A DNA stretch of 64,000 nucleotides from NCBI RefSeq assembly GCF_010894405.1, contig NZ_JAAIYA010000004.1, positions 124,001 through 188,000 of the forward strand, read 5' to 3'. The notes below the pieces were generated by a model. The model had not been told where the DNA came from. It did no database searches and saw nothing but the letters and a program-made list of their open reading frames with translations. This document shows positions 35,447-44,468 of this stretch, piece by piece. This DNA is from Pyxidicoccus caerfyrddinensis (lineage in GTDB: Bacteria; Myxococcota; Myxococcia; Myxococcales; Myxococcaceae). The position numbers were made by a program, and so were the translations under genes. How positions within the stretch are numbered: the first letter of the stretch is position 1; each line of letters starts with the position of its first letter.

Positions 35447-36166
35447 CTGAAGCGCTCGCACACCCTGGTCTTCCCCACGCACGCCCTGTATTGGCTCGTC
35501 GCGGGACTCGTCATGATCTACGTGGTGGTGGCGACGCTCCTCGCCCCCACTTCACTGCACCTGCTGCCACGGGAGGCCATCGAGAACCTGCTCCGGAGCC
35601 GCTTCGGGTTCTTCATCCTCCTGTTCGGCCTTCCCTGTGGCATCTACGTCATCGGCTGGCGGGCCAGTGACCTCTTCGTCTGGATGCGCGCTCCGAGCTT
35701 GCTGGAGCTGACCGACGAAGGACTGCGCGTCGGCGGCACCCGACTCGCATGGCGGAACGTGAAGTCCATCGTCGAGCAGCACCAGTACGACAGGCTCATC
35801 CTGCGTCACCGCGGGGGGACCTATCGATTGCGGCTGGGCCTGTGGAGCGACGCGGAACACCTGCGCCACGAGGTGACAGGCCACGTCGTCTCGGCGCTGC
35901 TGGACGGCGTGAGCCGTCAGGTCGCCGCGGGCCGGCCGGTGCACTTCGGGCCGCTGATTCTCAGCAGCGCGGGGCTGACCCACAAGGGGCGGCTGATGCG
36001 CTGGGAAGACATCGACAGCATCCGCCTCCAGGACGAAGAGGACCACGCCGTGGCGACCCGCGAGCTGGTCATCGTCGCGCAGGGCAAGCCTCGCAAGATT
36101 GACGAAGCCAAGGTCATCAACGCGCCAGTGCTGCTGGCCTACCTGTCAGACCGTCTGGCCGGCTGA
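35447..36166 (+). CDS. Membrane protein with PH-like repeats; probable CTG start
   Basis: A 239-residue protein if it begins at the CTG at 35447, which has GGAGG at the ideal five-base spacing; the first ATG (35513) would cut into the first helix (THALYWLVAGLVMIYVVVAT). Two N-terminal helices are followed by two similar cytoplasmic units, LLELTDEGLRVGGTRLAWRNVKSIV and PLILSSAGLTHKGRLMRWEDIDSI, the pattern of bacterial PH-like domains. Function unknown. It is followed by a second PH-like membrane protein 30 bases later, so the two probably form one operon. Confidence 0.65.
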   Translation: MKRSHTLVFPTHALYWLVAGLVMIYVVVATLLAPTSLHLLPREAIENLLRSRFGFFILLFGLPCGIYVIGWRASDLFVWMRAPSLLELTDEGLRVGGTRLAWRNVKSIVEQHQYDRLILRHRGGTYRLRLGLWSDAEHLRHEVTGHVVSALLDGVSRQVAAGRPVHFGPLILSSAGLTHKGRLMRWEDIDSIRLQDEEDHAVATRELVIVAQGKPRKIDEAKVINAPVLLAYLSDRLAG

Positions 36167-36196
36167 CCCCACCTCTCCCCTCACAGGCGGCACATC

Positions 36197-36694
36197 ATGG
36201 AAATCTACAGCTCCGCGCAGGCGAAGAAGAAGACGCAGCAGCCGCGAGCCATCTACTACTCCCGCACCCGGCTCCTCGCTGGCGCCGTCATCTGGGCGCT
36301 GTCCATCGCCGGCTTTGGAGTGCTCACCTATCAGTCGCGCTCCGAGACCGGCGCGATGGGATTCTTCGGGGTGATCACCCTGCTCGCGGTCTGGATGTTC
36401 TTCAACTGCGTCAAGCCCCTGGGCAGCCTGGACACGCCGGCGCTGATCATCGGCAAGGACGGCATCCGCTTCGAGGACGGCATGCTGATCGGCTGGGACG
36501 ACATGAAGGAGAATACCTATATCAGTCAGTCCTACATGGGCATTCCGATCCTCAAGCTGGTCCAGATCAAGACCACCCTGGACAAACCCAAGGTCAAGAA
36601 GCTGCGCGTCGCCGCGCTCGACCTCGACAGCGACGAGTACCTGGCGCTCTGCGACAGCTACAGCCAGGGCATGCCACTGCCGGCCTCGCGCTGA
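36197..36694 (+). CDS. STM3941-like two-helix membrane protein
   Basis: A 165-residue protein with two helices (LLAGAVIWALSIAGFGVLTY and GFFGVITLLAVWMFFNCV) and a C-terminal cytoplasmic part beginning TPALIIGKDGIRFEDGMLIGWDDMK, the strand pattern of PH-like domains in STM3941-type proteins. Function unknown. It probably shares a transcript with the PH-like gene just upstream. Codon use is ordinary. Confidence 0.7.
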   Translation: MEIYSSAQAKKKTQQPRAIYYSRTRLLAGAVIWALSIAGFGVLTYQSRSETGAMGFFGVITLLAVWMFFNCVKPLGSLDTPALIIGKDGIRFEDGMLIGWDDMKENTYISQSYMGIPILKLVQIKTTLDKPKVKKLRVAALDLDSDEYLALCDSYSQGMPLPASR

Positions 36695-36922
36695 AACAAG
36701 CTCGGGAGGAATTGGCCGCTCGGGACCTCCACCGGGGTGGGATTCAGCCCGACAGGGTGCGCGCCATGGAGGATCACCTGGCGCTGCAAGTCGGTCAGCA
36801 GGGCCGGCGAGGACCGTGCTCGCAATCGAGAAAGGCCAGGATCAGTATAGAGCCCGGCTTTATTCGTTCAGCGGATACCCGCGTGGCCGGCGCGGGAAGC
36901 ACCGACCCCCAAGGAGCGTGAA

Positions 36923-39046
36923 GTGAGCCGGCCAGAGTGGAGTGCGCGGGTCCTGGGCATGTCACAGTTGCTGGGGCCCCAGGGACAACGGGTGCGGTTG
37001 GAGCGACGGGCCGCGGCGCTGCTGGCCTATCTGGGGCTGGAGGGCCCCTCGCCCAAGTTCCCCGTCGCATGTCTGCTGTGGCCCGACTCGCCTCCCGTCA
37101 CCGCCCGCAACAACATGCGCCAGCTCCTGCGCCGCCTGCGGCTTGCCTCGGGCGGCGTGGAGCTGGTGGAGGCCGACTCCGAGCGCCTCGCGCTGTCGCC
37201 CCTGCTGAGCCTGGACCTCGCGAGCCTGAAGTCCGCCGCCACGACGAGCGCCCCTGCGCGCGCCCCCGAGGCCCCGTGGCCCGGGGGTGGAGGGCCGCTG
37301 CTGGCCGGGTTCGACTTCGATGACTGTGAGGAGCTGGCGCGCTGGCTGGATGGCGCCCGCGCCGCCGTGGAGGGCTGGGTTCGCAAGGCGCGCGAAGCGC
37401 AAATCCAGCGCCACCTGGCCGACAGCGACTGGTCACCCGCGCTCGCCCTGGCACAGGAGTGGGTTCAGCAGGAGCCCGAGTCCGAGCAGGCCGGCCGTCA
37501 CCTCATCCGGCTGCACTACCTCCAGGGAGACCGTGTCGCGGCGCTCGCGGCCTTCGAGCGACTGCGGGCCACGCTCTCCCATGACCTGGGCGTCGCTCCA
37601 ATGCCAGACACCCTGGCGCTGGTCCGGCACATCGAGAAGGGCGCCCAGGTGGCGCAGCCCGCCCCCGTCGCCCGCCCCTCGCTGCCCCTGACGGTGCTGC
37701 GTCCTCCGGTATTGGCGGGACGCGAGTCGGCCTGGCGGGAGCTGCTGGAGGGCTTCCAGGCGGAGCAGGTCGTCTTCATCTCGGGCGAGCCGGGCTCGGG
37801 CAAGTCGCGGCTCGCCGAGGAGTTCGCGGCAGCCCAGGGCCGGTGGATGCGCAGCGAGGCCCGGCCTGGAGACCTGGACGTCCCCTACGCCTCGCAGGCA
37901 CGTGCGTTCCGGGCCCAGCTGGCCCGGCGGCCCGACGTGAAGCTGCCGGACCGCCTGCGCTCGGAGCTGTCGCGCTTCCTTCCCGAGCTGGGCGACTCGC
38001 GGCCAGTGCCTCCGCTGACGTCCGAGGCCGACGAGCTGCGCTTCTTCGAGGCACACGCGGAAGGGCTGGCCCTGGTGCTCGGGGACGAGCGCGTGGCCAT
38101 CGCGGATGATGTGCAGTACTGGGACAAGGCCAGCACCCGGCTGTCAATGTACGCCTGGGCCCGGATGGCCGACGCCGGGGCCCACGCGGTCCGCCTGCCG
38201 TGCTTCATCCAGTGCTTCCGCCGGGGCGAGCTCCTCCCCTTCTCCGAGGCCAACATCCGCCAGCTCGTGGATATGGGAAAGGGGCGCGTCGTCGAGCTGG
38301 GGTCGCTCTCCGTCGACAGCGTGCGCCAGTTGCTGGCGGGGCTGGAGCTGCCCGGTGCCGAGGCCCACACCCTGGCGCTGACCCGCTACACGGGAGGCAA
38401 CCCCCTCTACATCGTCGAGACGCTCAAGCACCTCATCGAGACGGACTCGCTCCGCAAGAAGTGGCCGCGGCGACTGCCGCCGCCGGGACGGGTGGGCCCG
38501 CTCATCCAGCGCCGCTTGGATCGGCTCTCGCCGCTGGCCCTGCAGATTGCGCAGCTCGCCGCGAGGGCGGGCTCCCACTTTCGCGCCGCGCGCGTGCCCG
38601 AGGTGCTGGAGGGTAGCGCGACCTCGATCTACGCGGCGCTTTCCGAGCTGGAGGCCATGCAGCTGCTGGTGGGGGAGCGCTTCAGCCACGACCTGGTGAT
38701 GGAGGCCGTGCAGGCCACCATCGGCAAGGCCACGGGACGCTTTCTGCATGGCCGGCTCGCGGCCGTGTTCGAGCGTGACGGCGCGCCGGCCAACCTCCTG
38801 GCCTACCACTGGCTGCAGGCGGGGCAGGAAGTCCGCGCCCTTCCCTACCTGCATGCGGCCGCACACGCGGACGAAGAATTGCTGCTCCTGGAGGAGGCCG
38901 CGGACCACCATGCGCGCGCGGCGGCCGTCCTGGATGCGGTGGGTCGACACGAGGAGGCCGCCAGCGCCCGCGCCGCGGAGGCCCGGGTGCGGCTGAGGCA
39001 GAAGGCCTCAGCGGCGCCTGAAGCGCCGTCGCCCCGGACCGGTTGA
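36923..39046 (+). CDS. BTAD-containing AAA regulator (SARP/LuxR-like ATPase)
   Basis: A 707-residue cytoplasmic protein. The N-terminus (1-90) is a small winged-helix-like unit (RLERRAAALLAYLGLEGPSP; TARNNMRQLLRRLR), followed by a bacterial transcriptional activator domain (ALALAQEWVQQEPESEQAGRHLIRLHYLQGDRVAAL, to ~245). An AAA-type ATPase follows with Walker A GEPGSGKSRL near 290 and Walker B-like VAIADDVQYWD near 395, then a helical C-terminal region (TPR-like). Such proteins activate transcription after ATP-dependent assembly on a signal. GTG start after AAGGAGCG. Target genes are not evident. A 36712-36900 frame upstream has protein-like composition (GGIQPDRVRAMEDHLALQ) and may be a lost gene end. 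Confidence 0.85.
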   Translation: MSRPEWSARVLGMSQLLGPQGQRVRLERRAAALLAYLGLEGPSPKFPVACLLWPDSPPVTARNNMRQLLRRLRLASGGVELVEADSERLALSPLLSLDLASLKSAATTSAPARAPEAPWPGGGGPLLAGFDFDDCEELARWLDGARAAVEGWVRKAREAQIQRHLADSDWSPALALAQEWVQQEPESEQAGRHLIRLHYLQGDRVAALAAFERLRATLSHDLGVAPMPDTLALVRHIEKGAQVAQPAPVARPSLPLTVLRPPVLAGRESAWRELLEGFQAEQVVFISGEPGSGKSRLAEEFAAAQGRWMRSEARPGDLDVPYASQARAFRAQLARRPDVKLPDRLRSELSRFLPELGDSRPVPPLTSEADELRFFEAHAEGLALVLGDERVAIADDVQYWDKASTRLSMYAWARMADAGAHAVRLPCFIQCFRRGELLPFSEANIRQLVDMGKGRVVELGSLSVDSVRQLLAGLELPGAEAHTLALTRYTGGNPLYIVETLKHLIETDSLRKKWPRRLPPPGRVGPLIQRRLDRLSPLALQIAQLAARAGSHFRAARVPEVLEGSATSIYAALSELEAMQLLVGERFSHDLVMEAVQATIGKATGRFLHGRLAAVFERDGAPANLLAYHWLQAGQEVRALPYLHAAAHADEELLLLEEAADHHARAAAVLDAVGRHEEAASARAAEARVRLRQKASAAPEAPSPRTG

Positions 39047-39111
39047 CGCCGGCCCGGGCCACGGCCCGTCCAGGCCTGCTCGCAGGCCAGCGTCAACCAC
39101 TCAGGACCTGG

Positions 39112-40473
39112 TCAGAGCGCATCAACCGGGCTGATGCGCACGTGCTTGAAGTAGAGGTCGTCGTTGCTGACCTCTCCCACGTCGAGCATGAGCACATGCA
39201 CCTGGCCGCGAATGCCGGGGGCACGCCCGTCATCGAGGTTCCACACGGTCAGCCCTTCGATTTCCTCGTCACCCGGCACCCAGTTGATTTTGTGCCACTG
39301 CGTGATGGCCGCCGTCGAGCCGATGCTGTCCCCGATGCTCTCCGCGAGCTCGAGTGACAGGAGACCCGTGTTCCAGTCCGTGGCGAGAAAGAGCCTGCCG
39401 CTCGGACTGAACTCGCCACCCTGGATCCGGTAAATCGCCTGCGGAAGCGCGACCGCTCCCTTGTAGGTGATGCTCGAACCCGAAATGGCATACACGTACA
39501 GCTCGGTTGCGTCGAACTTGGAGCTGTACCAGAGGCCGTTCTTGGGGTTTCTCGCCATCCAGGGGAAATTGCCGGGGCTGCGCTGAGGGCTGTTTGCCGG
39601 AATGGGCATCACCGGGTAGTAGGCCAGGTTGGAGGTGTCGAAGCGGCCAATCGCGTTGTATCCCGCGAAGCCCTCATCCGGCTCCAGAGGGACATACACC
39701 ACCCCCCCGAACACATCGCAATCGCCCGGGTGTCTCCATCCCTGGTCGATATACGGGCTCCTGTAGACGAGGAAGTTGTCCTCGTTGAAGCTGACGTTGA
39801 CCGGCTTCTTTGCAATGCGGCTCTGTTGCCCGGAGATATTGCGCCACGCGGAGGTGAGGAACCAATTGTTGTCGTCATGGCACACCCCCTGCAGCCCATT
39901 CGCCAGTTCGTAGGAGCGGTCGAATGGGAAGTCTTCGAGGTTGGAGGGGGTCCCGACGCGATAACAGCCGTTCAGCTCCGCGTTGACGGTCGTCACCTTG
40001 CTGTCGCACGGAGCCAGCAGGACGAGAGGATCGGCGGTCGACCCGCAGTCCAGGGCTGCCTGCATATAGCCCTTGGCGGGGAGATTCTGGACCGTGCAGG
40101 TCATCTGGGCCGCCGTGAAGGTATAGGACTGGATGCTGCCGATGGTGGTGATGATGCTCGCCTTGCTGCTGCTCGTCCCCTCCGGTTGCCAGAAGCCGCC
40201 CTGGCGCGGCAGGACCACGGAGGTACTCCAGTAGTACCACGACCTTCCCGTGCTATCGACCGCCGCCGTCGAAGACGCGACCGTGGTTGCAATCGTCCGC
40301 TGCTCACCCGTGCTGTTGTTGAGAGCGGCCACCGTGATGGCGGCACCCGCGGCCGACGCATATCCCTGAAAAAGGATGGGCGACGACTTATTGGTGACTG
40401 ACGTGTTCTGGTAGGGCCCCGTCGTGCAAGCGGTGAGGCACGCGACGAGGATGAGCAGGTACCGTGTTTTCAT
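39112..40473 (-). CDS. Large secreted lipoprotein, unknown function
   Basis: A 453-residue lipoprotein (MKTRYLLILVACLTAC, lipobox LTAC). The mature part is beta-rich with many Asn, Ser and Tyr and a few Cys (DCGSTADPLVLLAPCDSK; GVCHDDNN; GDCDVFGG), like propeller-type surface proteins. The phrase GGEFSPSGRLFLATDWNTGLLSLEL resembles a WD/NHL-type blade. No enzyme motif is seen. Its AT content is somewhat above its neighbours. It converges on the AAA regulator; a small hairpin (GGCCTG CTCG CAGGCC, 39073-39088) lies between. Confidence 0.7.
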   Translation of the reverse strand: MKTRYLLILVACLTACTTGPYQNTSVTNKSSPILFQGYASAAGAAITVAALNNSTGEQRTIATTVASSTAAVDSTGRSWYYWSTSVVLPRQGGFWQPEGTSSSKASIITTIGSIQSYTFTAAQMTCTVQNLPAKGYMQAALDCGSTADPLVLLAPCDSKVTTVNAELNGCYRVGTPSNLEDFPFDRSYELANGLQGVCHDDNNWFLTSAWRNISGQQSRIAKKPVNVSFNEDNFLVYRSPYIDQGWRHPGDCDVFGGVVYVPLEPDEGFAGYNAIGRFDTSNLAYYPVMPIPANSPQRSPGNFPWMARNPKNGLWYSSKFDATELYVYAISGSSITYKGAVALPQAIYRIQGGEFSPSGRLFLATDWNTGLLSLELAESIGDSIGSTAAITQWHKINWVPGDEEIEGLTVWNLDDGRAPGIRGQVHVLMLDVGEVSNDDLYFKHVRISPVDAL

Positions 40474-40899
40474 GAGCCCTTCTGGCGGTGGCTGGAGCAC
40501 GAATGTTGCCTGGGGGCGCGCGCATACCGTGCCCCCCGCGACGTCGAACGGCCTTGCCCCGATTCCTTCGGTTCGGCGCTCACTCGCGGGCTGCCTTGGG
40601 TGCAGCGGATGACCGGCTGCGCCCCCTGCTCGATGGCCCCGGGAGCCCGTCGGGACTTGGGGAGGGTTTCAGGCAGGGTGGCGGGAGCCGCTCAAGGTCG
40701 TATCCCTGTACCGCCCCCAGAGAGGTGTCTCAGGAACCCCTGGGACGGAGGACAGGTGTTCTCCTCGGGCGCGCTGCTGACGGAGTAGCGCAGGACACCT
40801 GAAGCGAAGTGGAAACGGGGCGCGGTCTCTACACGGGAGACCGCACCGCGGTGCTTTCGTGGCGCCACACCCGCACGGTCTCTGGTAGCTTGCCCACCG
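40474..40899. other. Divergent intergenic region before the TIR cluster
   Basis: About 425 bases. I see no gene; minus-strand frames here are antisense-type shadows. It marks the left border of the accessory region that follows. Confidence 0.4.
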
Positions 40900-41862
40900 A
40901 TGGCTTCGAAAGACACACGTTGGCTCCCCCCAGCGGCCAGGCGGATGGCCCTCGAGCAGCTCAGCAGGGACAGGCTCTTGGACATCACCGACGACCTCGG
41001 CCTGTACGTGGAAGATCGCCGGATCGCCGAGCAGCACATCTCCGCCATCGTGCGATCCAGGTCGGTGGATTTCGCCAGCATCCTCCAAGGGCTCACGCGC
41101 GATGAGTTGAAGGACATCTGCGACGCGCTCGATCTGGATGACAGCGGCCGGGAGAAGGCGCCACTCATCGAGCGCATCCTGAACCTGGGAGAGGAAGGGG
41201 ATGAGCGGCCTTCCGAATCAAGGACCGGCTCCAACGCGCCCCTGGCGGAGGCCCCTCTCGCACAGACGTCCCTCCCCGGCCCGGCCCAGGCGCCACAGCG
41301 GGACGCCAAGAAGGTCTTCATCATCCACGGACGTGAAAAGTCCGTCCTCCAGGAGCTCAAGCACTTCCTGAAGGCGCTCGGGCTCCAGGCGTGGACGTTC
41401 GACAACGAACATCACGAGGCCACGCCCAACACCCACATCGCGGAGATTGTCTCGCGGGGCGTGGCGAAGACTCGGGCCGTCATCGCCTTGCTGACGCCGG
41501 ATGAGTTCGCGAGCCTCGCCCCCGACCTGCGCCAGGGCCATGAGCCGGATCGGAACCTCCAGAGGTGGCAGCCCCGCCCCAACGTCATCTACGAGGCGGG
41601 CATGGCCATGGGCATGAACCGGGAGGGCACCATCCTCGTCACCGTGGGCCATCTCGAACTGCCCTCGGACCTCGATGGCATCCTCCACTTCCGCCTCACC
41701 AATGACATCGAGTCGCGGCGCAAGCTCCGGCACAAGCTCAAGCAGGCCGGCTGCGCGGTGGATCCAGACCTGGAGGACTGGATGGACTCCTCGCAGGGAG
41801 GGGACTTCAAGACGCCCCCTACCCGGCCCGCGCCTCCGGACCCCTTCACGCCGCACTCATGA
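40900..41862 (+). CDS. SAP-like/TIR-like NAD-binding protein (CAP12-type TIR)
   Basis: A 320-residue soluble protein. Residues ~10-95 hold two SAP-like helix-extended-helix repeats (SRDRLLDITDDLGLYVEDRR; TRDELKDICDALDLDD...REKAPLIERIL), then a Pro/Ala linker. From ~136 comes a TIR-like nucleotide-binding domain of the CAP12/Pycsar-effector kind: KKVFIIHGREKSVLQELKHF, AVIALLTPDEF, PRPNVIYEAGMAMG (conserved Glu near 231) and ELPSDLDGILHF. Family members cleave NAD+ when activated in anti-phage defence. SAP motifs suggest DNA or RNA contact as the trigger; that is inference. No cyclase or CBASS gene adjoins it. Confidence 0.82.
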   Translation: MASKDTRWLPPAARRMALEQLSRDRLLDITDDLGLYVEDRRIAEQHISAIVRSRSVDFASILQGLTRDELKDICDALDLDDSGREKAPLIERILNLGEEGDERPSESRTGSNAPLAEAPLAQTSLPGPAQAPQRDAKKVFIIHGREKSVLQELKHFLKALGLQAWTFDNEHHEATPNTHIAEIVSRGVAKTRAVIALLTPDEFASLAPDLRQGHEPDRNLQRWQPRPNVIYEAGMAMGMNREGTILVTVGHLELPSDLDGILHFRLTNDIESRRKLRHKLKQAGCAVDPDLEDWMDSSQGGDFKTPPTRPAPPDPFTPHS

Positions 41863-42301
41863 GCGCCATTTGAACGGGGAGCGCCCTGCGCCTCCGCCGC
41901 TGGTGTTGCGGCACACGAGCGCGCCCCAGTCCGACGTGGCGCTGCCCGGCGGATTGCCGAGCTACACGCCTACCCAAGCCGCCCTCGAGGACGGGAAGGT
42001 GGTTGTCCGTGCGTTCACCGGGCTTCCGTCGCGGAGGTGACCCGAAGGCTCAGCCCGTCCCAGGGCGGCCTCAGTTCTTCCCTTGCCGATGGCGGTCCGT
42101 GTCGCTCCGAAGAAGCTGCCCAGGTCACGTCACGTCCCACTGAGGAAAGCCGTTCGAAGCTCACCCACCATGGCTAGGGATTCTACGCCGGGGCACTCGG
42201 GGTTCTTCCCGAAGCGCCGGTGGGTCCATTGACTCCGGCCGACGGAGACAGGCGCCCTTCGCTTCGCCCGCGCACGCTCTTCGGGTAGATCCGGCCCAGC
42301 C
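41863..42301. other. Gap with gene remnants between two TIR genes
   Basis: About 440 bases. A plus-strand frame ending at 42040 (DVALPGGLPSYTPTQAALED then GKVVVRAFTG) has protein-like composition, somewhat like the C-terminal domain of TonB-type proteins, and has no start. A second scrap ends near 42230. Both look like remains of lost genes. Confidence 0.4.
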
Positions 42302-43930
42302 ATGGCCCCGGAAGAAACCACCGTCCTCCTGCTCATCTGGTCCCACTTCAAACTGCACGGTGGATGGCCGCAGAAGCTTCTGCTCTGGAGCCAGCTCCGG
42401 AACCTGAACCTGAACCTGGACGAGCTCGCCAGCCGCGCCCCGTGGCTGTCGATCAGCAGCATCGGGGATACCGTCAGCGTGGGCCTCGAAACACTTCTGG
42501 AGATACCCGAGGCGCGCACCCTCCTGGAGCCACTCCCCCGGTTCCTGCAGTTCCTCGCCCGCCGCTTCGTGGAAGAGCCCGACCTCGATGAGGAGCGCGG
42601 CTCGCAAGGACCTGAGGTGGGAGCCGAGTCGTTCATCCAGTTCTGGAAGGATGAGTCCGAAGCAAGGCTCGCGGCGAAGCTCCTGTGGAACCTCCGCAGT
42701 GGACTGGGCGGGTGGGGCGACCCTCATTCGGAGTTCTATTTCCGCCCCAGGCTCGACATCCTCCGCTACGAGAAGGTGGAGTCACTGGAGCAGTACCTGT
42801 CGGCCTCCGTCCCGCCTAAGGAGGGGACCGTACGGCACGCCCCTCAGGGACAGCACCTGGCGCTGCTCCAGGCGGTCTACGCGCACATCCAGAAGACGCG
42901 GCAGTGGCCCTTGCTCGCCGAGTTCACCCTCCAGCACCGGGAGCGGCTCGGCTACCTCCCTCATCTGGTCATGGCGCTGACGCCCAGCTTCATCCACCCG
43001 CAGAGCCGGTATGAGCGGCCCGCCCGGATCCATCTGAGGGCCCGGGCGGTGCCGGTCGTCGCGGGGGAGACCGGCTGCGCCCTGGCTCTCAGCATCATCC
43101 GGACGCTCGTGGAGTTGCTCGTCGAGCAGGGGGCGAAAAAGAAATTCTCCATCGGGCAGATCGCCGGAAAGTTGAAGCTTCCGGAGGAGCAGGTGCTCCC
43201 GGTGGCCATGCTCCTCGAACAAGACGGCTGGGGGAGCGTCGATGGTTGGGATTTTGGGCTCAAAGACTGGCAGGTCGAGCTTCGCACGCATGTCATCGAC
43301 GAACTGAAGGATGTGAGGACGTGGGAGGAATACGTCAGGGTATGCGACAGGTACTCCCCGACCGTGTGGTTTCCCCCGATGGAGCCCCCTACCCGCTCAA
43401 AGGCTTTCCATGCCTCCGCGGGCGTTATCGAACAGGCCGTCGCGTTAGCCACGCCGCCCGTCGCGCCCGAGGCGCCGCCCAGCCCGCCGCGCCCCGCGCT
43501 CGCGACAGGCCGTCCCAAGGTCTTCATTGGCCATGGCAACTCCCAGGCGTGGTGGGCCCTGAAGGACTTCCTGTCGAACAGGCTGGGACTGGACCCGGTG
43601 GAGTTCAACAGCACGCCGACCCCCGGCCACACCACCGTCGAGCGGCTCCAGAAGTGCCTGCAGGAGTGCCAGCTCGCCGTCCTCGTCATGACCGGCGAGG
43701 ACGAACACCTGGACGGAAGCCGGCACGCTCGCCAGAACGTGGTTCACGAGATAGGCCTCTTCCAGGTCAAGCTTGGCTTCGACAGGGTCCTCATCCTCGT
43801 GGAGGAGAAATGCACCGTGTTCTCCAACATCCACGGACTCACACACCTCACTTTCCGTAGTGGCATGATTGACGACTGTTTCGAGCGCATCCGCAAAGCC
43901 GTCGAGCACCTTCTCCCCAGAGCTGGTTGA
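42302..43930 (+). CDS. Large protein with C-terminal TIR-like domain
   Basis: A 542-residue soluble protein. The first ~390 residues are helical and unfamiliar, with several Trp-containing turns (LLIWSHFKLHGGWPQKLLLW; RLAAKLLWNLRSGLGGWGDP) and a winged-helix-like stretch (FSIGQIAGKLKLPEEQVLPV). After a Pro/Ala linker comes a CAP12-type TIR-like domain (about 404-535): RPKVFIGHGNSQAWWALKDF, CQLAVLVMTGEDEH, ARQNVVHEIGLFQVKLG (Glu near 482) and RVLILVEEKC. The domain is shared with the protein at 40900 but the sensor half is different. Likely a defence or stress effector that consumes NAD+; activator unknown. The minus-strand IS66 remnant begins 14 bases after the stop. Confidence 0.8.
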   Translation: MAPEETTVLLLIWSHFKLHGGWPQKLLLWSQLRNLNLNLDELASRAPWLSISSIGDTVSVGLETLLEIPEARTLLEPLPRFLQFLARRFVEEPDLDEERGSQGPEVGAESFIQFWKDESEARLAAKLLWNLRSGLGGWGDPHSEFYFRPRLDILRYEKVESLEQYLSASVPPKEGTVRHAPQGQHLALLQAVYAHIQKTRQWPLLAEFTLQHRERLGYLPHLVMALTPSFIHPQSRYERPARIHLRARAVPVVAGETGCALALSIIRTLVELLVEQGAKKKFSIGQIAGKLKLPEEQVLPVAMLLEQDGWGSVDGWDFGLKDWQVELRTHVIDELKDVRTWEEYVRVCDRYSPTVWFPPMEPPTRSKAFHASAGVIEQAVALATPPVAPEAPPSPPRPALATGRPKVFIGHGNSQAWWALKDFLSNRLGLDPVEFNSTPTPGHTTVERLQKCLQECQLAVLVMTGEDEHLDGSRHARQNVVHEIGLFQVKLGFDRVLILVEEKCTVFSNIHGLTHLTFRSGMIDDCFERIRKAVEHLLPRAG

Positions 43931-43943
43931 CGCCGGCGCATAG

Positions 43944-44465
43944 AGGAGATGAAGCGGCCCATCTCCAGACGCTTGTAGTACAGGACGAAGCCGCCCCGGC
44001 TGAAGGTGAGAATCTTCACCCGTTCTCCGCGCCGGCTAACGAAGGCGAAGAGGTGGCCCGAGTAGACGTCCTCGCCCAGGCGGTGCGCACCAAGGCCATG
44101 AGCCCATCAATGGACTTGCGCATGTCCACCGGCCCGGTAGCCAACAGGATTCGCACCGAGGCGGGCAGCGTCAGCACGCGCTGCGCTCCAGGGCGGCCAC
44201 GTAGTCCACGTCCGTGCCCGCCTCGAACCGACCCCGCATGCCTCGGGGGATGGCGACCTCCAGCGTGGTCGCGTCTGCGACAGGCGCCCGGCTCACCTGC
44301 ACCGGCAGCAGGCGCACGGGCGGCTCGACCGCGGTGCTTGCCTGGCGCCGGCGGCGGTAAACCCACGGCTGCAACGTGTTCAGGCGCAGCCCTCGGCACC
44401 CGGCGAACTCACGCTGCGTCAGCCCGACCGCTTCGAACTCCTCGGCAACCCGCAGCTACCCCGGC
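43944..44465 (-). mobile_element. IS66-family remnant (TnpA and TnpB pieces)
   Basis: On the minus strand, from 44465 down: a TnpA-like piece (EEFEAVGLTQREFAGCRGL; LQPWVYRRRRQ; VAIPRGMRGRFEAGTDVDYV) ending about 44185, then a TnpB-like piece (LPASVRILLATGPVDMRKSI; DGLMALV; VKILTFSRGGFVLYYKRLEM) to 43944. The TnpB part is frameshifted in the middle and cut off before its usual end; the large TnpC transposase is absent. No terminal repeats could be found. This is a dead element. Confidence 0.75.
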
Positions 44466-44468
44466 TTT

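Noticed and set aside
43944-44465. Active IS66 element
   Set aside because: TnpC is missing, TnpB is frameshifted and cut, and no terminal repeats were found.
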